Assembly (NCBI GenBank): GCA_019509895.1
Contig: JAEKLK010000255.1
Location: 1 to 5,234, forward strand
Direction of reading: 5' to 3'
Length of the DNA stretch: 5,234 bases
DNA from: Betaproteobacteria bacterium
GTDB lineage: Bacteria; Pseudomonadota; Gammaproteobacteria; Burkholderiales; SG8-39
Shown in pieces: positions 1 to 5,234 of this stretch (its first letter is position 1; every line of letters starts with the position of its first letter). Under the pieces are notes generated by a model. That model had not been told where the DNA came from and did not search any database. It saw nothing but the letters and a program-made list of their open reading frames with translations. A program made the position numbers and the translations under genes.

Positions 1-1
1 C

Positions 2-1117
2 TCGAATGCGGCGATCGACATCATCGATACGCGTCACCTCACGTTCAAGCGATTCCTCGGCAAGGGGCTTTTCGTCGGCGTGAAGCTGAACGGCGCCGGG
101 ACTGCGGTCAACAACGACATCTCCGGCCCCGACGGCGTGGTCACGCATGGACGCTGGCTCTATGCCGGCGATGGCGACAGCACGCTGAAGGTGTTCGACT
201 TGGACGGGCCGAATGCCCTCGCTCAACCCGCGCTCAGTACCGGCGGCACGACCCGAGTCGATGAGATGGCGTTGACCGCTGACGGCGAATTGCTGCTTAC
301 GGTGAACAATGCCGAAGATCCACCGTTTGCCAACCTCTGGGCGGCGAACGGCGATCGCAATCACAGCTCGGTGCGCATGCTCAGCAAGATCACGATCGAC
401 CCGGTGCTTTTCCCGGGTACCCCGGCCATCGAGCAGCCGACCTGGGATCCGACGACGCAGCATTTTTATGTATCGGTGCCGATCCTCGGCAAGCCGGGCG
501 GCTGCGGTACCGCGACCTGTGATGGCGGCATGATGGTGATCGATCCGACGACGGTCAGGGGACCGACCGCGGTGCTCGGTGCCTTCGATGCGGCCACGAA
601 CACCGGCGTATTGCAGCTGAGCGACTGCGGACCCAACGGTATCACGGTCGGTCCGCACGACAATCTGCTGCTCGGCTGCACGCAAGCCAACAATCCGACC
701 AACAGGAGCACGCTGGTCATCAACGCGACGACCAAGCATTACTCCCACGTGAACGGCATTGTCGGTTCGGATGAGGTGTGGTTCAACTCCGGTGACGGTC
801 GGTATTACACCGGCTCCAACCGTAATTGCGCACCCTCCGGTTGCCCGGCGCAAGCGGCGGTCCTCGGCGTCATCGACGCGACCAGCGTGCTGATCGAAAC
901 CATCCCGCAATCCTCGGGCTCGCACTCCGTCGCCGCCGACTCGAAGCGAAATCTGATCTTCGTGCCACAGTCAGCACCGGTCTCCGTCGTCGGGGCCGGA
1001 GGCGACACAACGGCTGTCGGTGCAGGCATCTGTGGCAGCACGAACGGCTGCGTGGCGGTGTATTCGCATCACGTCGACAAAGATGGCGATAAGGATGACG
1101 AACACAGAGACCACTAA
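2..1117 (+). CDS. Partial beta-propeller-like (YVTN/NHL-type) protein, probably exported, 5' end outside window
   Basis: The frame is open from base 2, so the GTG at 80 is internal and the true start and any signal peptide lie upstream; 371 residues are visible. Repeated blade-like units can be read: AIDIIDTRHLTF at the left edge, then LYAGDGDSTLKVFDL, EMALTADGELLLTV, GITVGPHDNLLLG and HSVAADSKRNLIFVPQ. This alternation of 'viDt' and 'ltaDg.lllt' strands is typical of YVTN/NHL/SMP-30-like propellers. Eight cysteines (visible residues 168, 173, 209, 226, 276, 281, 344, 350) include three close pairs, which suggests disulfides and therefore a periplasmic or secreted location; this is inference. 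The C-terminus is an Asp/His/Lys-rich tail (HHVDKDGDKDDEHRDH) that could bind divalent metal. No enzymatic function can be assigned. The gene ends in TAA and is followed by a terminator, so it is the last gene of its transcript. Confidence 0.8.
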   Translation, partial: SNAAIDIIDTRHLTFKRFLGKGLFVGVKLNGAGTAVNNDISGPDGVVTHGRWLYAGDGDSTLKVFDLDGPNALAQPALSTGGTTRVDEMALTADGELLLTVNNAEDPPFANLWAANGDRNHSSVRMLSKITIDPVLFPGTPAIEQPTWDPTTQHFYVSVPILGKPGGCGTATCDGGMMVIDPTTVRGPTAVLGAFDAATNTGVLQLSDCGPNGITVGPHDNLLLGCTQANNPTNRSTLVINATTKHYSHVNGIVGSDEVWFNSGDGRYYTGSNRNCAPSGCPAQAAVLGVIDATSVLIETIPQSSGSHSVAADSKRNLIFVPQSAPVSVVGAGGDTTAVGAGICGSTNGCVAVYSHHVDKDGDKDDEHRDH

Positions 1118-1128
1118 ACTGGCAGGAA

Positions 1129-1155
1129 AACGGGACGCCGATTGAATGTCCCGTT
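1129..1155 (+). other. Hairpin just downstream of the propeller gene
   Basis: AACGGGAC (1129-1136) pairs perfectly with GTCCCGTT (1148-1155) across an 11-nt loop. It starts 11 bases after the stop codon and lies 7 bases before the terminator stem. It has no T-tract of its own, so it is more likely a 3'-end-stabilising or accessory hairpin than a terminator. Its role is inferred. Confidence 0.5.
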
Positions 1156-1162
1156 CTTGCAG

Positions 1163-1192
1163 AAAGGCCGGCCGCGCGCCGGCCTTTTTTTT
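1163..1192 (+). terminator. Rho-independent terminator of the propeller gene
   Basis: AAAGGCCGGC (1163-1172) pairs perfectly with GCCGGCCTTT (1178-1187) around a 5-nt loop. The uninterrupted T8 tract (1185-1192) overlaps the end of the stem. This is a textbook intrinsic terminator for plus-strand transcription, 45 bases after the stop codon at 1117. On the minus strand the same stem is followed by only three Ts, and it sits just past the stop of the small convergent gene (1197), so weak bidirectional activity is possible. Confidence 0.9.
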
Positions 1193-1196
1193 AGAC

Positions 1197-1391
1197 TTAG
1201 CTGTCTGGGTGATCGCGCCTGAACTGCGCTATCAAGTCATCGGCCAAGTCCTGTAGTTCCTTGGCCCTTGCGCGCAGCGCCGCACACTCGGCAATCAGGC
1301 GTCTGCTCTTGGCAAACACCTCAGAGCGTTCTTGTTCTCGGCGCTCCTTCGGGTCCGTAGAGTAAAGCTTGGCTTTGTCTTCCGGCCCCAT
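1197..1391 (-). CDS. Small charged helical protein of unknown function (64 aa)
   Basis: The 64-residue frame runs from ATG (1389-1391) to TAA (1197-1199). The protein is strongly charged: a Lys/Arg/Glu-rich N-terminal half (DPKERREQERSEVF) is followed by a stretch with hydrophobic residues at helical spacing (RRLIAECAALRARAKELQDL ADDLI). This predicts one long amphipathic helix or short coiled coil, probably cytoplasmic, with no signal peptide or membrane segment. The composition looks like a real protein rather than a shadow frame, and nothing better is coded on the other strand here. It resembles small hypothetical proteins I associate with Bradyrhizobium-like Alphaproteobacteria, but I cannot confirm a family. 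No Shine-Dalgarno sequence is visible at normal spacing. A -10-like CATACT lies 7-12 bases before the ATG, which would fit a leaderless transcript, but no good -35 accompanies it. Confidence 0.6.
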   Translation of the reverse strand: MGPEDKAKLYSTDPKERREQERSEVFAKSRRLIAECAALRARAKELQDLADDLIAQFRRDHPDS

Positions 1392-1448
1392 CGCGGCAGT
1401 ATGCGCCCATATCCCTCTACAAGGGGGTTTCGTGTAACGCTGCCGCGA
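1391..1448. repeat. Perfect 9-bp inverted repeat flanking the upstream region of the small gene
   Basis: TCGCGGCAG (1391-1399) and CTGCCGCGA (1440-1448) are exact inverted copies separated by 40 bases. One arm ends at the A of the start codon of the small minus-strand gene; the other lies just beyond the end of the receiver gene (1465). The enclosed bases contain a smaller hairpin, CCCT (1413-1416) with AGGG (1422-1425). It could be an operator, an RNA stem enclosing the leader, or the scar of a rearrangement; the sequence does not decide between these. No T-tract follows it, so it is not an intrinsic terminator. Confidence 0.4.
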
Positions 1449-1464
1449 GCCCTACAGCGCCGTT

Positions 1465-1842
1465 TCAGGCGCCGCGCTTGGCGTAGCGCTCGACGAGCGC
1501 AAGCAACCGGTCGGCGCGCACCGGCTTGGTGACGTAGTCTTCGACGCCGAGCCGCTTGCCGCGGTCCTCGTACTCTGTCTCCGAGGTCAGCATGATCACC
1601 GGGATGGCGGCCACGCTCGGGTCGGCGCGTAGCGCGGCGACCAGCTCGAAGCCGTCCATGTGCGGCATCTGCGCGTCGGTGATGATGAGGTCGGGGCGGC
1701 GCTCGAGCACGGCGTGCCCGCCTTCGATGCCGTCCTTCGCGGTGCGCACCTGGTAGCCGGCGTTGCGCAGGTGGATGCCGAGGGTCTCGCGGATGTTCGG
1801 GTCGTCGTCGATGACGAGGATCGTGGCCGGCACGCCCGGCAC
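1465..1842 (-). CDS. Stand-alone CheY-like response regulator receiver protein
   Basis: This 125-residue protein is a single receiver domain with no output domain, so it presumably acts by protein-protein contact after phosphotransfer from a histidine kinase not seen here. All hallmark residues are present: the acidic cluster D12-D13-D14 in ILVIDDDP, phosphoacceptor D56 in IITDAQMPHMDG, switch threonine T86 in IMLTSE, aromatic Y103 and conserved lysine K106 in DYVTKP. The length is normal for a CheY-type domain. The longest start is GTG at 1840-1842. A second GTG at 1831-1833 (residue 4) is preceded by AAGG at 1845-1842 with 8 bases between, so translation may begin there. The gene begins 36 bases after a TGA (1879-1881) that looks like the original stop of the upstream treY, implying co-transcription with malQ-treY. 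Its partner kinase and target are unknown. Confidence 0.92.
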   Translation of the reverse strand: MPGVPATILVIDDDPNIRETLGIHLRNAGYQVRTAKDGIEGGHAVLERRPDLIITDAQMPHMDGFELVAALRADPSVAAIPVIMLTSETEYEDRGKRLGVEDYVTKPVRADRLLALVERYAKRGA

Positions 1843-1845
1843 CTT
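1842..1845 (-). promoter_or_regulatory. Candidate Shine-Dalgarno (AAGG) for the receiver gene
   Basis: On the minus strand AAGG reads from 1845 to 1842, 8 bases before the GTG at 1833-1831. It overlaps the first possible GTG (1842-1840) and so favours the second one as the real start, shortening the protein by three residues. No other purine-rich site is seen near either GTG. Confidence 0.4.
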
Positions 1846-1878
1846 ATCGGTGATCGGCGCGACGGGCTGCGACCTTGG

Positions 1879-1980
1879 TCACGCGTCCGGCGTTTTTCGG
1901 GTCCCCGACACGAGCAGCGCCACCGGCAAATCGGCGAGCAGCACGCTTAGCTGCACCGCGCCGCCGTGATGCTCGCGCCC
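1879..1980 (-). pseudogene. treY: Out-of-frame remnant of the TreY C-terminus
   Basis: In the frame with codons ending at the TGA at 1879-1881, the minus strand reads GREHHGGAVQ followed by LSVLLADLPVALLVSG and a short tail. A motif of the type 'LLad.PVALL' is what I recall as the usual extreme C-terminus of maltooligosyltrehalose synthases. Here it is shifted relative to the main malQ-treY frame, which stops at 1947-1949, inside this segment. The piece therefore appears to be the original 3' end of treY, disconnected by an out-of-frame deletion near 1975-1985. It has no start codon or ribosome site of its own and is not expected to be translated separately. Confidence 0.65.
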
Positions 1981-4900
1981 GGCTGCGCCTTGCGCACCGC
2001 CAGGCCCTGCCGGATGACGTGCAGCTTCGCGCGCCCGTCGCCGAGATTGGCGAGCAGCTCCGCGGGCTGCGGCACGCGCTTTTCCAGCTCGCTCAATAGC
2101 GCCGTACGCGCCGCGTAATCGACCGGCCGCCGGTTGTCCGGATCGACCAGGCTGAAATCCAGGAGCTCGGTGCCCTGGTAGTAATCGGGCACGCCGGGCG
2201 AAGCCACCTTGACGAGCGCCTGCGAGAGCGAGACGAGCAGCCCGAGATGCGCGAAGCGCGGCACTACGTCGGCAAGGTCCTTGAGGAAGAGCGGATTGGC
2301 GAGCGACTCGCTGACGAAGCGCTCGAGCGCCTGCTCGTATTGCGTGTCGGGATTGATCCAGCTCGTGTGCACCTTCGCCTCGCGCACCGCCTTCAGCATG
2401 TAGGTCTTGAGCCGCTCGCGCAGCGACTCGCGCTCCTTTTCGTCCACCGCCTGCGGGGGCCAGATGGCGAGGAGCGCCTGGTAGAAGTGGTACTCGTCGG
2501 CACGCGCAGGCGCGCTCTCGCCCTCCAGGTCCGTGCGGTAGCTGCGGTTCAGGACGCTCCAGCGACGCAGCCACCGGCGCCAGGCGCCGGAGAGCTCGGA
2601 GAGGACAGCCAGCCGGGCGCGCGCGTCCTCGGAGCGCTTGGTATCGTGGGTCGAGCTGCCGAGCAGCTCATACGGCGTGCGCTTGACGCGCTGCTCCGCG
2701 GCCGCGTGAAACGCCTTGAGCGAGAGGCCGAAGTGCGCCGGATGGCCGCCGACTTCATTCAGCGCGAGCAGCCGGCTATAGCGATAGAACGCCGTGTCCT
2801 CGTCGCCTTTGGCGACGACTGGCGCGGTGAACTGCTGGAAGCGCATGGCGAAGCGCAGCATCTCGAGGCGCCGCGGTCCGGCGGGCGGCGCCGCGTCGAG
2901 CGTCAGCACGCCGTGCACGAAGTCGAACACGCTTGGGTCGGCGATGCGGCTCGCGCGCTTCGCCGCCTTGATGGCCCATTCGATCCACTTGCGGTCGCTC
3001 GCGGAGACGCCGCGGCTGCTGACGTACGTGCGGTAGACCGGGAAGCGCGCCGCGATCTCCGCCAGCGCCTTGCGCAGGCCGCTCGCCGTGTGGTCGCGCG
3101 TGAAGCGGTTGCCGTGCGCGATGTGCGCGAGCCAGTTCGACAGCATGAACAGCTCCGCGGCGAGCGTGGTGTTCATGATCAGGTTGCGGCTCGCCACCGA
3201 GATCTCGGCGAAGGTGGCGCGCTCGCGCGTGAAGCGCTGGTAGATGCGGTCGAAGTGCGCCTCGGCGCTGCGATCGACGTAGACGTCGGTGAGCAGGTTG
3301 ACGAACGGGTAGCCGGTCGTGCCGTGCACCGGCCAGTCTTCCGGCAGGTGCTCGTAGGGCGCGAGGATCTTCTCGACCACGATCCACGGCCGCACGAACG
3401 TCTCGTTCAGCCGCTCGAGGTACTCGCGCGGATCGGCGAGGCCGTCGGGATGGTCGATACGCAGGCCGTCGATGCCGCCGCGGCGCGCCAGGCGGCTGAT
3501 CAATCCATGCGTCGCCTCGAACACGGCGCGGTCCTCGACGCGCACGCCGGCGAGGTCGGTGATTTCGAAGAAGCGCCGGTAGTTGATCTCGTCGGAGGCG
3601 ACGCGCCAATATGCGAGCCGGTAATGCTGCTGCTCGAGTATCCGGTGAAGCGCGAGCGGGTCGTTGACCGGCTTCTTCAGCGCGCGCGTGCTCTTCGCGT
3701 TCAGCGGGAAGCGATGATCGAAATAACGCACGCTCCAGCGTCCGCCCTTGTTCTCGAGCTTGAGCTCGCCCGCCTCGAGCGCCTCGCCGTAGTGTTTGCC
3801 GAGCACCGGCAAAAGCAGCTTGCCGCGGCTCCAGTCGATGTCGAAGAAGCGCGCGTACGTCGACGCCCTGCCCTTCTCCAGCACGTCGAGCCACCAGGCG
3901 TTGTCGGCGTGCAGCACGCCCATGTGGTTGGGCACGAGGTCGGGCACGAGGCCCATGTGGTGCTCGCGCAGCGTGTCGATCAGCTTGCGCAGCTCCGCTT
4001 CCGTGCCGATCTCCGGATTCACCGCGTTGTGGTCGATTACGTCGTAGCCGTGCATGCTGCCGGGCCGCGCCTTGAGGAAGGGCGACGAGTAGAGATGACT
4101 GACGCCGAGCCGCGCGAGATAAGGCACGAGCTTGATGGCGTCGGCGAAGCGGAAGTCCTTGTGGAACTGCAGCCGGTAGGTGCCCTCGGGCACGCGCTGC
4201 GGCCGGCCGCGCGCGATCGCCCGCTCGGCCATCGCCTCGGCGGTAGCCGCGACGCGCGGCTCGCTCGGCCAGGCTTCGAGCGCGAGCGGCAGCTTGCGGC
4301 GCCAGTTCGGATGCTCGTCGACCGTGCCCGGCAGGTTCGCCTGCTCCAGGACCTCGAGCATGTCTTCCGGCTGCACCAGCGCGAGCTTGCAGGGCGTCTG
4401 CGCGATGTACTTGTGCGCCGAGAGCGCCGATCGGTCGAGGCCTTGGCGCGAAAGCGCGCGCTCGAGAGCGGCGAGCTCGGTGCGGCGCATCGCGCGCTCC
4501 TTTTCCTTGGCGACGGTCAGGCCCACCTTGTCGCGCCAGTCGAGGTCATGCTCGGCCCGGTAGCCTTTCCACGTGGGCAGGTCGTGCGTGCTCACGCATA
4601 CGAGCGCATCGCGCGGATACGCCTGCGGCGGCGCGAGCTCGCCGTCGGGGGTCTTCTCGAAGAAGAGCGGCCGGTAGGAAAGGAGGCCCGTCTCGTTCAG
4701 CTTGGCCCGCAACTCTGCGGATACCGTGCCGAGATCCTCGCCGATCACCAGGCAGCGGCGCGCGCGGCTTTCCTGTGCCAGCACCGCGAGCAGATCGTCG
4801 AGCGGATAGTGCACGTAGCCACCCCGGTCTGGCTTGGCGCCGCGCGGGATCCAATAGAGGCGTGAGAGCGCCATCACATGGTCCATGCGGATGGCGCCGC

Positions 4901-5234
4901 CCTCGGGCATGTTGGCGCGCAAGAGCTCGCGGAAGCTGCGAAAGCCGTTCGCCGCCAGCGCCCGCGGCGAGTACGGCGGCAGGCCCCAATCCTGGCCCTT
5001 GGGATTGAACTCGTCGGGCGGCGCGCCGCAGGTGGCATCGAGCGCGTACGCCTCCTGGTCGGCCCAGACCTCGGCGCCGCCGCGGTCGGCGCCGAGCGCG
5101 AGGTCGACGTACAGGCCGATCGGCATGCCGAGCTCGCGCGCGCGGCGTTGCACGGCGCCGAGTTGCGCGCGCGCCGCCTGCTGCAGCCACTCGTGGAAGG
5201 CGACGCGCGCGCTATTGGCGCGCGCGAAGCGTGT
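1947..5234 (-). CDS. malQ-treY: MalQ-TreY fusion (4-alpha-glucanotransferase / maltooligosyltrehalose synthase), 5' end outside window, TreY C-terminus truncated
   Basis: The frame is open to the right edge (the GTG at 5151-5153 is internal); 1095 residues are visible. Visible residues 1 to about 335 are the C-terminal half of a GH77 amylomaltase (MalQ): GLYVDLALG, GAPPDEF, GQDWGLPPYSP, nucleophile D118 in IRMDHVM, acid/base E166 in VIGEDLGTV, third carboxylate D218 in STHDLPT, and a final NWRRKL. From about residue 348 the GH13 TreY begins (GTYRLQFHKDF) after a very short linker. It shows DLVPNHM (D432), nucleophile D594 in GLRIDHPDG, acid/base E621 in VVEKIL, D864 in SSTHDTKRSED, and PGVPDYYQGTE. 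MalQ disproportionates maltodextrins; TreY converts the reducing-end alpha-1,4 bond to the alpha,alpha-1,1 bond of maltooligosyltrehalose; both are cytoplasmic. Roughly 330 MalQ residues lie outside the window, judging by E. coli MalQ. The TreY end is abnormal: after LAVRKAQPG (ending about residue 1086) nine unrelated residues lead to TAA, and most of the C-terminal beta domain is missing. Catalytic residues are all retained; activity and stability are uncertain. Confidence 0.93.
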   Translation of the reverse strand, partial: TRFARANSARVAFHEWLQQAARAQLGAVQRRARELGMPIGLYVDLALGADRGGAEVWADQEAYALDATCGAPPDEFNPKGQDWGLPPYSPRALAANGFRSFRELLRANMPEGGAIRMDHVMALSRLYWIPRGAKPDRGGYVHYPLDDLLAVLAQESRARRCLVIGEDLGTVSAELRAKLNETGLLSYRPLFFEKTPDGELAPPQAYPRDALVCVSTHDLPTWKGYRAEHDLDWRDKVGLTVAKEKERAMRRTELAALERALSRQGLDRSALSAHKYIAQTPCKLALVQPEDMLEVLEQANLPGTVDEHPNWRRKLPLALEAWPSEPRVAATAEAMAERAIARGRPQRVPEGTYRLQFHKDFRFADAIKLVPYLARLGVSHLYSSPFLKARPGSMHGYDVIDHNAVNPEIGTEAELRKLIDTLREHHMGLVPDLVPNHMGVLHADNAWWLDVLEKGRASTYARFFDIDWSRGKLLLPVLGKHYGEALEAGELKLENKGGRWSVRYFDHRFPLNAKSTRALKKPVNDPLALHRILEQQHYRLAYWRVASDEINYRRFFEITDLAGVRVEDRAVFEATHGLISRLARRGGIDGLRIDHPDGLADPREYLERLNETFVRPWIVVEKILAPYEHLPEDWPVHGTTGYPFVNLLTDVYVDRSAEAHFDRIYQRFTRERATFAEISVASRNLIMNTTLAAELFMLSNWLAHIAHGNRFTRDHTASGLRKALAEIAARFPVYRTYVSSRGVSASDRKWIEWAIKAAKRASRIADPSVFDFVHGVLTLDAAPPAGPRRLEMLRFAMRFQQFTAPVVAKGDEDTAFYRYSRLLALNEVGGHPAHFGLSLKAFHAAAEQRVKRTPYELLGSSTHDTKRSEDARARLAVLSELSGAWRRWLRRWSVLNRSYRTDLEGESAPARADEYHFYQALLAIWPPQAVDEKERESLRERLKTYMLKAVREAKVHTSWINPDTQYEQALERFVSESLANPLFLKDLADVVPRFAHLGLLVSLSQALVKVASPGVPDYYQGTELLDFSLVDPDNRRPVDYAARTALLSELEKRVPQPAELLANLGDGRAKLHVIRQGLAVRKAQPGASITAARCS

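Noticed and set aside
80..1117. GTG at 80 as the start of the propeller gene
   Set aside because: The frame is open to the left edge and the upstream residues (AIDIIDTRHLTF) are a typical propeller strand, so this GTG is an internal valine.
1556..1950. Plus-strand frames opposite the receiver gene
   Set aside because: They are antisense to a protein with a full set of receiver-domain residues and show no recognisable features.
1879..2574. Independent 231-residue minus-strand gene overlapping the treY 3' end
   Set aside because: All but the last ~34 codons are an Arg/Ala/Gly-rich shadow of treY in a different frame. Only the final segment (1879-1980) looks like real protein, and that is better explained as the displaced TreY C-terminus.
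2776..3894. 372-codon minus-strand frame inside treY
   Set aside because: Its translation is Arg/Ala-rich and repetitive, and the overlapping frame encodes the TreY catalytic motifs; it is a shadow frame.
2247..4865. Very long plus-strand reading frame (872 codons) opposite malQ-treY
   Set aside because: It lies wholly antisense to a gene with clear catalytic motifs. Its translation is Arg/Val/Ala/Glu-rich and low in complexity with no recognisable domain. In very GC-rich DNA such antisense frames stay open because stop codons are rare.
5151..5153. GTG at 5151-5153 as the start of malQ-treY
   Set aside because: The frame remains open through the right edge and the upstream residues (FHEWLQQAARAQL) match the expected MalQ helix. 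A start here would lack about half of MalQ.
4546..5190. 214-codon minus-strand frame overlapping the MalQ part
   Set aside because: It is a low-complexity Arg/Ala frame offset from the clearly coding MalQ frame.

Overview
The window is high-GC bacterial chromosome, most likely proteobacterial. The evidence is dense coding, proteobacterial-type protein sequences, GTG starts and a classical Rho-independent terminator. No RNA genes, CRISPR arrays, insertion sequences or transposases are visible.

Layout, left to right. (1) Positions 2-1117, plus strand: the 3' part of a gene for a cysteine-rich, probably exported beta-propeller-like protein with an Asp/His-rich tail. It is followed by two hairpins, the second a strong terminator (1163-1192). 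(2) Positions 1197-1391, minus strand: a 64-residue, highly charged helical protein of unknown function, running convergent to the first gene. (3) Positions 1391-1448: a noncoding gap with a perfect 9-bp inverted repeat, where base composition changes from about 60% GC on the left to clearly higher, near 70%, on the right (estimated by hand on sample lines). (4) Positions 1465-1842, minus strand: a stand-alone CheY-like receiver protein with all key phosphorylation residues. (5) Positions 1947 to the right edge, minus strand: a long reading frame fusing the C-terminal half of 4-alpha-glucanotransferase (MalQ) to maltooligosyltrehalose synthase (TreY). Its 5' end lies outside the window.

The fusion combines two steps of the glycogen/maltodextrin-to-trehalose route. 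MalQ rearranges maltodextrins into longer chains. TreY isomerises the reducing-end linkage to give maltooligosyltrehalose, from which TreZ (not in the window) would release trehalose. The receiver gene lies just downstream on the same strand and is probably co-transcribed.

The most notable observation is that the TreY part looks broken near its 3' end. The family-like sequence stops after about residue 1086 of the visible protein and the frame ends nine codons later. The typical extreme C-terminus of TreY (LLADLPVALLV) continues directly in another frame and stops at 1879-1881. The segment usually found between these two pieces, roughly 100 residues by my recollection of the family, is missing. 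This suggests an out-of-frame internal deletion, or an assembly collapse, that removed most of the C-terminal domain and left all catalytic motifs intact. I see no clear sign of an entirely new system in this window.
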